DNA of 64,000 nucleotides from Helicobacter sp. 'house sparrow 1' (GTDB lineage Bacteria; Campylobacterota; Campylobacteria; Campylobacterales; Helicobacteraceae): NCBI RefSeq assembly GCF_900199585.1, contig NZ_FZQY01000004.1, positions 496,001 to 560,000 of the forward strand, read 5' to 3'. Shown piece by piece: positions 26,611 to 35,476 of this stretch (position 1 is its first letter; each line of letters starts with the position of its first letter). The notes under the pieces were generated by a model. It saw only the letters and a program-made list of their open reading frames with translations, ran no database searches and was not told where the DNA came from. The position numbers and the translations under genes were made by a program.

Positions 26611-27843
26611 ATGGCAAAAATAAAGAAAGCTAACGGTTTAGTGGATTGGCTTGATCAGCGTATGGGGCTGAAAAAGCTGATTGAAGTGATGATGACAAAG
26701 TATTGGATTCCAAAAAATATCAATTTTTTATGGGCAATGGGCGTTGTTTTGTTGGTTTTATTCACACTATTATTGGTGTCTGGATTATTTTTGTTAATGT
26801 ATTACAAGCCCGATGCAAAATTGGCATTTGATAGTGTAAATTATACGATTATGCAAGAGGTTGCTTATGGGTGGCTTTGGAGACATATACACGCAGTTGC
26901 TGCAAGTATGATTTTTGTAATCATCTACATTCATATGTTTGTTGCAATTTATTATGGATCTTATAAGAGAGGCAGAGAAGTAATTTGGTTGGGAGGAATG
27001 TTACTATTTGTCGTTTTTTCAGCAGAAGCATTTAGTGGATATATGCTTCCTTGGGGACAAATGAGTTATTGGGCAGCAGCAGTTATTACTAATCTATTTG
27101 GTGGTATTCCTGTTATAGGACCAGAGGTTGTAGAGTGGGTGAGAGGAAATTATGTTGTTGCAGATTCTACACTTACAAGATTCTTTATGCTTCATGTTTG
27201 TCTTTTACCAATAGTTATTTTAAGTCTTATAGCATTTCACTTTTATTCTTTGAGAGTGCCTCATGTAAATAATGAGGAGGGTGAGGAGCTTGATTTTGAG
27301 GTTGAACAGGAAAAGTATTTAGCAGATAAGAAAAAAGAATCTAAAGTAATTCCTTTTTGGCCAGTTTTTCTTTCAAAAGACATCTTTGTTGTATCAGTTT
27401 TTATGATCTTCTTCTTTTATCTTGTGTGTTATCACTTTGATTTTGCTATGGATCCAATCAATTTTGAACCTGCAGATAACTTAAAGACACCTTTACATAT
27501 TTATCCAGAATGGTATTTCTTATGGAGTTATGAAGTACTTAGAGGATTTTTCTTTAGTGCAGATCTTGGTTTGATTGCTTTTGGTATTGCTCAAGTTGTA
27601 TTTTTTATGTTGCCTTGGTTAGATAGAAGTGATGTTGTAGCTCCAGCTCATAAAAGAAAAGGTTTTGTGGTTTGGTTTTGGCTTTTAATTGCTGACCTTG
27701 TAATACTCACAATTTATGGTAAGTTACCTCCAGAGGGTATTAATACTTACATTGGCTTTGGTGCTTCAATAGGGTTTTTATTCTTAATGTTTGTCGCACT
27801 TCCTATCATCACAATTATGGAGAGAAAAGGAGGTGTTAAATGA
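26611..27843 (+). CDS. petB: Cytochrome b subunit PetB of the bc1 complex
   Basis: A 410-residue, full-length fused cytochrome b with eight or more membrane helices. Haem-ligand histidines lie in WRHIHAVAASMIFVIIYIHM and in HVCLLPIVILSLIAFHFYS, with the usual spacing of about 14 residues. The quinol-site motif PEWY occurs in HIYPEWYFLWSYEVLR. It oxidises menaquinol and drives proton translocation. Located between petA and petC; its stop overlaps the petC start as ATGA. Confidence 0.95.
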   Translation: MAKIKKANGLVDWLDQRMGLKKLIEVMMTKYWIPKNINFLWAMGVVLLVLFTLLLVSGLFLLMYYKPDAKLAFDSVNYTIMQEVAYGWLWRHIHAVAASMIFVIIYIHMFVAIYYGSYKRGREVIWLGGMLLFVVFSAEAFSGYMLPWGQMSYWAAAVITNLFGGIPVIGPEVVEWVRGNYVVADSTLTRFFMLHVCLLPIVILSLIAFHFYSLRVPHVNNEEGEELDFEVEQEKYLADKKKESKVIPFWPVFLSKDIFVVSVFMIFFFYLVCYHFDFAMDPINFEPADNLKTPLHIYPEWYFLWSYEVLRGFFFSADLGLIAFGIAQVVFFMLPWLDRSDVVAPAHKRKGFVVWFWLLIADLVILTIYGKLPPEGINTYIGFGASIGFLFLMFVALPIITIMERKGGVK

Positions 27844-28748
27844 GAGAGCTAAAGATTTTGGCAATTATTGTAGCAATTGTTGGAATTATCTATTGGGGGG
27901 TTGAACCTCTAGCGCATTCACAGATGCACCCAAAGGTTGCACCTGCTGATTTTAACTTTGAGGATTTAAGTAGTGTTGATATGCAAAATGCAGATATCAA
28001 AAAGGGTAAAAGCTTGACTGCAGATAATTGTGCTTCCTGCCATAGTATCAAATCCGAAGGTATAGAAGCTCCTATGGATGAGGCTTCAGCAGCATCTACT
28101 TTTGGTGTAGTTCCTCCTGATTTATCAAATATTGGTGGTATTTTGGATGCAAAATTTTTGGTGCATTTTATTGCAGATCCAGTAAAGGCTAGCCTTGTTA
28201 GCCATAAATTTAAGGTAGTTTGCGAAGGTGAGGATACGCAAAAGTGCGAGGAAGGAAATCAAGGTAAAGCAGACTATCCTATGAATGCCTTTACAGGGAT
28301 TTTAAGCACAGAAGAAATGGTAGATATTGTTGCGTATCTACAATCTATTGCATCTAAGAATTTAAGCAATAAAGAAGTATTTGAACAAGCTTGTCAGAGA
28401 TGCCATAGTATGAAGTATGATAAGGTGGTTGCACTTACTCCAGATGAGGATCTTTCAAGATATCTTGGATCAAAAGCTCCTGACTTGTCAATGATGATCA
28501 GAAGTAAGGGTGAAAAGTATCTAAATATTTTTATCAATGATCCACAAAAGGAATTAAGCGGAACTGCAATGCCTAGAGTAGGTCTTACAGAGGAGGCACA
28601 AAACCAAGTGATTGATTATATTGAAAAAGTTGGTGATAGCAAAAAGCCTGAGCGCGATGCACTTGGAATTAAAATAATGATTTTCTTTGCAGTGTTCTCA
28701 CTTCTTGCTTATGCGTGGAAGAGAAAGATCTGGAAAGATTTACACTAA
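27840..28748 (+). CDS. petC: Dihaem cytochrome c subunit PetC
   Basis: 302 residues with two c-type haem sites, CASCH (64-68) and CQRCH (185-189). An N-terminal membrane helix (ILAIIVAIVGIIYWG) and a C-terminal helix (IMIFFAVFSLLAYAW) anchor it to the inner membrane with the haem domains in the periplasm. Epsilonproteobacterial bc1 complexes use this dihaem subunit in place of cytochrome c1, and it hands electrons to soluble cytochrome c and the cbb3 oxidase. It overlaps petB by four bases and is followed by a strong terminator. Confidence 0.94.
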   Translation: MRELKILAIIVAIVGIIYWGVEPLAHSQMHPKVAPADFNFEDLSSVDMQNADIKKGKSLTADNCASCHSIKSEGIEAPMDEASAASTFGVVPPDLSNIGGILDAKFLVHFIADPVKASLVSHKFKVVCEGEDTQKCEEGNQGKADYPMNAFTGILSTEEMVDIVAYLQSIASKNLSNKEVFEQACQRCHSMKYDKVVALTPDEDLSRYLGSKAPDLSMMIRSKGEKYLNIFINDPQKELSGTAMPRVGLTEEAQNQVIDYIEKVGDSKKPERDALGIKIMIFFAVFSLLAYAWKRKIWKDLH

Positions 28749-28755
28749 TTTTATG

Positions 28756-28785
28756 AAGCCATAGATCACTCTATGGCTTTTTTTA
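28756..28785 (+). terminator. Intrinsic terminator of petABC
   Basis: AAGCCATAGA and TCTATGGCTT form a perfect ten-pair stem with the loop TCAC, followed at once by a T-run. It begins eight bases after the petC stop. Confidence 0.88.
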
Positions 28786-29755
28786 AAATAGAAAGTAAGA
28801 ATTAGACAAGAAGCAATCTACTTTTATAAATAATCAATTAAATCAAATTTTTAACTCAAGATAATTCATCAATATTTTTATACCCTTGTAAAAGATTTTA
28901 TATTTTAAAAATTCTAATTTTAAAGATGAATTTTTCTTCTTAGAATTTCAAGGAATACCAATATAACTACACAATTAAAGAATAATTGCAAGAAGCTATA
29001 TTTAGATAAAAGAAGCATTTTGAAGCTTTCAAATACTTCTTATCTACTGTAGTGAAATCTTTGATTTAATAGTTTTTAAGTATCTCTTTTTAGCAAAGAG
29101 TTGAGTGAAAATATGAGAATGATAAATCTTGCAAGGAAGTTTTTGATATGCCATTATTAAGCCATCAAAATAAAGCTTAATTTATCTCTAACTAATAATT
29201 TTCAATTGTAATACAAGCTTTTATAAAAAATAAAATCAGAATAGATTCAACAAATATAAATAAATAATTAATTAATTCTAAATTAAAATTAACTATAAAA
29301 AGTATAAAACAAAGGATGAGTGAAAACTGGTTTAAAAAATTAAAAATATTCAAAAAACTAATTTTTTGCACCAAAAGAGTAGGCAAAAACCAATCAAAAT
29401 ATAATAAAAATGATTTTTAATTAAAAAAAATTCATATTTTTTTACAAAAATTTACAATTTTTCTATTTTTTTTTGGAAACTCTCAAAACAAGCAGGAATC
29501 GCATTTTCATAAAAAAATATAAAAGTCAAAAAATATTTTTTCCTCTAATTCTCTTTTATTTAAGAATATTTTAAACAAAAAACATCCAGTAAATACTATA
29601 ATAGATAGGTCATTTGTTAAGTCGTTATTAATTTGTTTTATAAAAATTATGTTCTAGATTCTAAAACCAAAATAACTATGCAGGCGTAATTTTTCTAATT
29701 CAATCTATAAAACTTACATTTGTAAATAACTTTCACATCACGGAGGAATCTAGTT
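28786..29755 (+). other. 970-base gene-free region before the autotransporter gene
   Basis: Extremely AT-rich with stops in all frames; only short low-complexity frames exist. It contains a T9 run at 29466-29474 and a consensus -10 box at 29597-29602. The last 150 bases are probably the leader of the autotransporter mRNA, ending with GGAGGA eight bases before its start. No RNA gene or recognisable decayed gene was found. Confidence 0.5.
29597..29602 (+). promoter_or_regulatory. Candidate -10 box of the autotransporter gene
   Basis: A consensus TATAAT in AATACTATAATAG lies about 155 bases before the start codon. If used, it gives a long untranslated leader that could be a target for small RNAs. 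In such AT-rich DNA a chance match is possible. Confidence 0.4.
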
Positions 29756-32700
29756 ATGTACTTAGAGAAATCAAAAGAGAAGGATAATGTTTCTTTGACA
29801 AATCCTCTTATAAAAACTTCTCAAAAATCAATCTTTAAGCCTATTATCGCTAGTTCATTAGCTCTTTTTCTTGGTTCAAGTTTTGTTTATGCAAATTGTA
29901 GTGGAAATAATGGTGCGCCTGTTCTTTGTGTGGGAAATCTGGAAAATGAGGTAATCACAAATAAGCTAACTTGGAAGGATGATTCTGGAATGTATGCTCC
30001 ACAACTTCAAGGTGATACGATAAATCTTGCTTTTAAGTTTCGCTATTTTGGTGACATGATTTCAGATGCTTCAGTCAATGGCAATGAAACAGTTTTTTAC
30101 GCAAATACAAGATCTGTGGTTATTAAGAGCAATGGAGTTGGCATTAAAACTTCTTCTTTGCGGGTTTATTTTGATGAATTAAATGACAAAAAATTTACTT
30201 TAGATTTAAGTAATACAAATAATTCCAATCCTTCATTTCAAGGTGATTTAGAAATTAAAGGTGAAGGATTTTATAATGTCTTTGATGCAAAATTAAAAAA
30301 TGGAATGAAGGGTAACATTTTTTTAAATTCAAGTTCTATGGTTACTTTTGACTTGATGCAAGCAGAAAGCAAGATTGAGGGACATATCACAAGTGATATT
30401 AAGGGTGGAAATCTCACAATTAAGAATGGAATGCTTGTTGGTAATATTGGAGGACAAGTTCTTTCTATCCCAGGAACTAAAGATCTTACAATTGTTTTTG
30501 ATGGCACAAAAATGCAAGGTGACATTCAAACAGGGTCTGGTGATTTAAATGGGAATGATTTTCAGAGAAAAGAAATAACTTTTATGAATCTAGCCAATAA
30601 CTCAGAATTTGCATTGACAGGAAGTATTATCTCTTATGGTAGTGGATATGGATTAAGTCTTGATAGAAATAAAGGCAATCATGTAACTTTTGAAAAAGGT
30701 TCGATGAAAGGACATATTCAAACCTATAGAGATCGTGCCCAAAGAGTGGGATATAATGAAGTTATTTTTAAGGATGATGGTGCAAAATTAGAAGGGAATA
30801 TAGAGGCTTTAGGGGGTTCTATAAAGGGTAGTATGAGTGCAACAAATAAGGTTGTTTTTGAGCAATCTGGAACTGTTATTGGGCAGATTCTTGCAAAAAG
30901 CGATTCCCTTAAAGATTTGATTTATTCATCTTCTTTTCAGGGCAAGAATGAAGTATTTTTTAATGGTTCTAACAATAAGATTGAAAATGTTGATCCTGAA
31001 AAAACAGAAAAGAGGGCTGCAATACTTGCACAATCAAGTATTAATGAAGTAATCTTTAATAACAGGCATGCTAATAATACAATTGTAGGTGAAATTATCG
31101 CAGAAGATTCAAGCGTTACTATCAATAGAATCAAGGCAACAAATATCATCACTTTTAATGGTGGAACCAATACTATCACAGGAAACATTTTTGCAAGAAA
31201 GTCCAATGGAAGCGTAGGGGATTTTATACACGAAAATATCATCACTTTTAATGGTGGAAATAGCATAATCAATGGTTATATCACAACAGATAATTCTTCA
31301 GAAGTGAATAAGGAGGAAGTAAGATATGGAGGACGCAATATTTTAAATCTTAAAAATGCCACCTTAACCATTAAAAATAATGTAGAAGGAAAGGATCTAG
31401 ATCCTATTATTGCTCTTAATAAGGGTTCTAATATTATTAATTTTGAGGGAGATGAAGTAATTTTAACCCTCCAGAGAACTAATAATATTAATGATGGGCT
31501 TATTTATACTAGAGATGTAAGTTCTGTTATTACAGTCAATTTTAATGCAAAATCCTCAATACTTAATGGAGGTATTACAAGTGGTAATGGAGTGATTGCA
31601 ATTAATTTAAATGGCGATCGCACAAGGATAGAAAAAGCTCTCAGCACAAGTAGTTATGGAACATTAAACCTAAGTTTTAGTAATAATGCTGTTTTATCAA
31701 TAGGTGATAAGCTAATATCAGAAACAACATCAAATTTCAAGGGCACTGTGAATATTAATCTAGCTTCTGATGGAATCGTTGATGGAATCATTGATGGGAA
31801 CATAGATCTTAAGGGAGAAACAAGAGTTTATTTTGATAATAACTCTGCCTTAAACCTTATAGGAGGTAATGCTACTAAAACAATTAGTAATCTTACCACT
31901 GTTGGTGATGGGGTGATTAATATATCAGGCCAAGCAAGATGGCAAGAAGATTTTGTCTCAAAAGATAGTTTCCAAACTTTAGAAATTGGCAATCTAAGTT
32001 CTAATAAACCTGTAAAGTTTATTGTTTCTGTAAATCCAAATGCTTCTAGTGTTAAATCAGATAGAATCATTATTGAAGGAAATGGTGTAAATAATAGCGA
32101 TATTCATTATCTAGGAGTTTTAGGAAATCCAGATGAGTTGATTGGAAAAGATCTTTATACTCAAGGAAGTAGAGATAATATAGTCTTAGCTACTGTTGCA
32201 AATATCTCAGAAATTACCCTGCAAACTACAGATTCTATTAATGGCTTTAGTTTAGTTACCTATGATTTTGATACAGAAACTACTGGTAGAGATGCTCAAA
32301 GTGGATCAGGCTATACCACTTATTTCCTAGGATCTGCTAAATCTAATGGTGCATCTTTAGCAAATCAATTAGCTAGTGCTTCAGCATTGAGTGCAAATTA
32401 TGATTTATATCTAGCAAATCTAAATTCTTTAAATAAAAGAATGGGAGAATTAAGAAACAATGCTAATTCTCAAGGTGTTTGGATAAGAGTATTTAATGGT
32501 ATGCAAACTTCTAAATTTGCACTTGAAACAAAGAGTATTTATACTACAATCCAAGCTGGTTATGATTATGCATTTGGGTCTAATGGGGCTAATAATTATT
32601 TAGGTTTTGCATTTAGTTATGCAAACTCTATTACAGATACTAAAAGCATTAATGATAGAGCAAACAATGGTTTAGATATGACAAGAGGGATTAAAAGAAT

Positions 32701-33661
32701 TAATTCCAATGCAATGGAATTTGCTATCTATAATGCCTATGTTCAAGATGGAGCTAGCAGAGGGAGCGGATGGAAGAATGGATTTTATAGCGATAGTATC
32801 TTAAAGTTTAGTCGCATCACTTCTAAATTAGATCTTTTAGGACAAACTGAAACTTATGATACTGATAACTTTGCAGTTACTTTCTCTCAAGAGTTTGGTT
32901 ATAGATTCTTATTTGGAAGTTTTAAAGAAATCTTTGTTGAGCCTCAAGTAGAAGTAGCATCGGGTTATTTAAATCAATCTGATTTAAAACAAAAACTAGG
33001 TCAAGCAACTTTAGATGGAGTTCAAAATTCTATCCTTACTGTAAGAACTAGAGTAGGATCTAGCTTTGGATATGACTTTAAAAACTTTACTCAAGATAAG
33101 GGCTTTAATTCTAAACTTTATCTAGGAACTTATTTTGTCAATGATTATATTTCTGGTGGAGATGTATCTTTAACAGATAAATATAATGCAAAAGTATCAC
33201 TTTCTCCATTATCAACTACTTCTAGATTTGTTTTAAATGTAGGAACTAATTTCTCCATTAAAGACAATCATCGAATCTATTTTGATTTTGAAAAGAGCTT
33301 TGGAGGAAAGATTATTACAGATTATCAAGTAAATCTTGGATATAGATATAGCTTTGGTGCTTCAAAATATACTCCATATAATGAGGTTTCTACAACAGAA
33401 ATTGAGCAAGTAGAAACTATTAAAGAAATAGAGCCAACCAGTGGTTATTATTTAGAATTATTCTCTAAAGACAAGCTCTCTAAAAAAGAAATGAATGTCT
33501 TAAAAAAGATAGAGGATTTAAGAGTAAAAACAGATAATGAAAATAAGACTTATCTAGTAGGTCCATTTGATAGCGAGCAGGATGCATTAGAGCAAAAAGA
33601 TCAAATGCAAGGCATATTAAAAGAATTAGATTCAGATGCCAATGTGATTGTAGTGGAATAA
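29756..33661 (+). CDS. Large autotransporter with a SPOR-like domain after the beta-barrel
   Basis: 1301 residues. A long signal peptide (about 1-47, with KPIIASSLALFLGSSFVYA) precedes a beta-helix-type passenger of roughly 850 residues. The passenger is rich in Asn, Gly and Ser with many short IxFNGG-like strands, such as ITFNGGTN and ITFNGGNS. The autotransporter barrel runs from WIRVFNG near 908 to the aromatic-ended strand NLGYRYSF near 1200. Beyond it lies about 100 residues: an acidic linker and a region from 1230 to the end resembling a SPOR domain (GYYLELFS to TYLVGPFDSEQDALEQ). Barrels normally end the protein, so the tail should face the periplasm and may bind peptidoglycan. The passenger target is unknown. 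Confidence 0.85.
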   Translation: MYLEKSKEKDNVSLTNPLIKTSQKSIFKPIIASSLALFLGSSFVYANCSGNNGAPVLCVGNLENEVITNKLTWKDDSGMYAPQLQGDTINLAFKFRYFGDMISDASVNGNETVFYANTRSVVIKSNGVGIKTSSLRVYFDELNDKKFTLDLSNTNNSNPSFQGDLEIKGEGFYNVFDAKLKNGMKGNIFLNSSSMVTFDLMQAESKIEGHITSDIKGGNLTIKNGMLVGNIGGQVLSIPGTKDLTIVFDGTKMQGDIQTGSGDLNGNDFQRKEITFMNLANNSEFALTGSIISYGSGYGLSLDRNKGNHVTFEKGSMKGHIQTYRDRAQRVGYNEVIFKDDGAKLEGNIEALGGSIKGSMSATNKVVFEQSGTVIGQILAKSDSLKDLIYSSSFQGKNEVFFNGSNNKIENVDPEKTEKRAAILAQSSINEVIFNNRHANNTIVGEIIAEDSSVTINRIKATNIITFNGGTNTITGNIFARKSNGSVGDFIHENIITFNGGNSIINGYITTDNSSEVNKEEVRYGGRNILNLKNATLTIKNNVEGKDLDPIIALNKGSNIINFEGDEVILTLQRTNNINDGLIYTRDVSSVITVNFNAKSSILNGGITSGNGVIAINLNGDRTRIEKALSTSSYGTLNLSFSNNAVLSIGDKLISETTSNFKGTVNINLASDGIVDGIIDGNIDLKGETRVYFDNNSALNLIGGNATKTISNLTTVGDGVINISGQARWQEDFVSKDSFQTLEIGNLSSNKPVKFIVSVNPNASSVKSDRIIIEGNGVNNSDIHYLGVLGNPDELIGKDLYTQGSRDNIVLATVANISEITLQTTDSINGFSLVTYDFDTETTGRDAQSGSGYTTYFLGSAKSNGASLANQLASASALSANYDLYLANLNSLNKRMGELRNNANSQGVWIRVFNGMQTSKFALETKSIYTTIQAGYDYAFGSNGANNYLGFAFSYANSITDTKSINDRANNGLDMTRGIKRINSNAMEFAIYNAYVQDGASRGSGWKNGFYSDSILKFSRITSKLDLLGQTETYDTDNFAVTFSQEFGYRFLFGSFKEIFVEPQVEVASGYLNQSDLKQKLGQATLDGVQNSILTVRTRVGSSFGYDFKNFTQDKGFNSKLYLGTYFVNDYISGGDVSLTDKYNAKVSLSPLSTTSRFVLNVGTNFSIKDNHRIYFDFEKSFGGKIITDYQVNLGYRYSFGASKYTPYNEVSTTEIEQVETIKEIEPTSGYYLELFSKDKLSKKEMNVLKKIEDLRVKTDNENKTYLVGPFDSEQDALEQKDQMQGILKELDSDANVIVVE

Positions 33662-33674
33662 ATTTTAATCTAAG

Positions 33675-33710
33675 CAATAGCCTTAATTCTCATTAGAGTT
33701 AGGGTTATTG
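33675..33710 (+). terminator. Hairpin after the autotransporter gene
   Basis: Two 16-base arms pair with a few G-T pairs around a short loop, starting 14 bases after the stop codon. There is no T-run after it, so it is a weak or factor-dependent terminator. Confidence 0.5.
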
Positions 33711-33780
33711 ATCAGATAAAGGAGGAAAAAAACTAAAAGATGCAATGCATCAATGTTCTTTAAAAACTAAAAGAGAAACT

Positions 33781-33983
33781 TTTCTTTCTCTTGCCACCAC
33801 TTGATACCCTTTTCATTCATTTTTTTAGGGATTTTGTAAAAAATCCTCGTCCGAAATATCTTTAGAAAGACAAAGATTACAATTTAACTCAAGCAAGATA
33901 TGCTTTTTTGAAAGTTTTGGGCATATCTTAATAACCAACTCCTTTATATAATAATGTCATCAAGTGGTGGTAAGAGAGAGAAA
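33781..33983. repeat. 203-base element bounded by 25-base inverted repeats
   Basis: Bases 33781-33805 and 33959-33983 are inverted copies matching at 23 of 25 positions. Inside, AAGATATGC (33895-33903) and GCATATCTT (33921-33929) form another perfect inverted repeat, and GGATTTT/AAAATCC a third. There is no coding frame. The region lies between convergent genes. It could be a small non-autonomous mobile element or a structured 3' RNA. No target-site duplication is obvious. Confidence 0.6.
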
Positions 33984-33985
33984 AA

Positions 33986-34028
33986 TATCTCCTTGCTATC
34001 AAATAATTTTAAAGATAACAAGGAGATA
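33986..34028 (-). terminator. Intrinsic terminator of purB
   Basis: Fifteen-base arms at 33986-34000 and 34014-34028 match at 14 of 15 positions. On the minus strand the hairpin lies 37 bases after the purB stop and is followed by ATTTTTC, a usable T-run. Confidence 0.75.
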
Positions 34029-34064
34029 AGACACTTATAGGATAATAAAACTCAAAAACAAAAT

Positions 34065-35393
34065 CTAGCCAAACACGCGATTAAAGATTTTATCTATATT
34101 TTTTGTGTAATAACTATACTCAAAGCATTCTCTTATAGTTTTTTCTCCTATGAGATTGATTAGCTCTGCATCTTCTAAGAGATACTGTAAGTAAAGACTC
34201 TCACCTTTTTGATTTAAGCTTGATTTTCCTTGTTGTAAATCTTGCCAAACTTTCATTGCATTTCTTTGGACTATTTTATAGCTATCTTCTCTACTCACTC
34301 CTTTTTTGGGAAGTTCTAGAAGTATTCTTTGAGAAAAGACTAATCCACCTGTGAGATTTAGATTTTTTAACATATTTTCAGGATATATCACGAGATTTTG
34401 GATAAGACTATTTAGGCGATGTAGCATAAAATCAGTAGTGATAAAAGAATCTGGTAGGATAAATCGCTCTACACTAGAGTGACTGATATCTCTTTCGTGC
34501 CATAAGGCAACATTTTCCATAGCAGGTACCGCATAGGATCTTATCATCCTACAAAGTCCTGTGATATTTTCACTTAAAACTGGATTTCTTTTATGGGGCA
34601 TTGCAGAGCTTCCTTTTTGTCCTTTACTAAAGAATTCCTCAGCCTCATAGACTTCTGTCCTTTGAAAATGTCGGATCGCAACAGCAATTTTTTCACAACT
34701 ACTTGCAAGCAGAGCCAAATCACTCATTAATCTTGCATAAGTATCTCTTTGTATTACTTGATTAGAAATTTTTGCAGGGATAAGGCCAAGTTCCTTGCAT
34801 ACAATTTCTTCTAGCTCTATAGGAGTATGAGCCATATTTCCCATAGCACCACTAATTGCCCCCATACTTACTAAAGGTAAAGTATGCTTTAATGCTTGAA
34901 GATGGCGTGCTATTTCATCATACCAGATTGCTACTACAAGACCAAATGTAATAGGTTCTCCGTGGATTCCGTGGCTTCTTCCAACCATCAGGGTGTTTTT
35001 ATGCTCATAAGCTCTTTGTTTCAAGCTTTGTAACAGATTTTCTACATCTTGGATAATAATTTTTAGACTATCTCGCATTTGAAGTGCAACTGCAGTATCA
35101 ATACAATCGCTAGAAGTAATCCCATAATGCACAAAACGCGATTCCTCTCCAAGAGATTCTGCTACAGAAGTAGTAAAAGCAATTAAATCATGCTTGGTAA
35201 TTTGCTCAATTTCATCAATCCTTTGGATATCAAACTTAGCATTTTTGACAATTTTTTCACAATCATCATCGGGTATGAATCCTAGTTTATTCCAAGCTTT
35301 AACTACAGCTTTTTCTACTTCAAGCCAAGCGCTATATTTAGCATTTAAGTCCCAAATCTTTTTCATTTCCTCTCTTGCATATCTCTCTACCAT
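34065..35393 (-). CDS. purB: Adenylosuccinate lyase PurB
   Basis: 442 residues of the fumarase/aspartase superfamily. It carries the signature SSAMPHKRNP (about 270-280) on the catalytic loop, and the other active-site regions SSDCIDTAV (about 92-100) and VGRSHGIHGEP (about 138-148). It splits adenylosuccinate to AMP and SAICAR to AICAR in purine synthesis. It stands alone here, convergent with the autotransporter gene and followed by its own terminator. An AGAGGG ribosome site precedes the ATG. Confidence 0.95.
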   Translation of the reverse strand: MVERYAREEMKKIWDLNAKYSAWLEVEKAVVKAWNKLGFIPDDDCEKIVKNAKFDIQRIDEIEQITKHDLIAFTTSVAESLGEESRFVHYGITSSDCIDTAVALQMRDSLKIIIQDVENLLQSLKQRAYEHKNTLMVGRSHGIHGEPITFGLVVAIWYDEIARHLQALKHTLPLVSMGAISGAMGNMAHTPIELEEIVCKELGLIPAKISNQVIQRDTYARLMSDLALLASSCEKIAVAIRHFQRTEVYEAEEFFSKGQKGSSAMPHKRNPVLSENITGLCRMIRSYAVPAMENVALWHERDISHSSVERFILPDSFITTDFMLHRLNSLIQNLVIYPENMLKNLNLTGGLVFSQRILLELPKKGVSREDSYKIVQRNAMKVWQDLQQGKSSLNQKGESLYLQYLLEDAELINLIGEKTIRECFEYSYYTKNIDKIFNRVFG

Positions 35394-35476
35394 ACAACCC
35401 TCTTTGTTCTATGTGAAATTTAGTAAGTGAGAATAATACCAAAAAATAAGAAAAGACTAAAAACTAAAAAAAACAA

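Noticed and set aside
29192-29386. 64-codon minus-strand frame rich in Ile, Leu and Phe
   Set aside because: It lies in extremely AT-rich DNA, has no ribosome site, and its composition is what random AT-rich sequence gives; not a supported gene.
28786-29755. A hidden RNA gene in the long gap before the autotransporter
   Set aside because: No tRNA-like, SRP-like or tmRNA-like structure and no strong hairpins were found; AT content is too high for a stable structured RNA.
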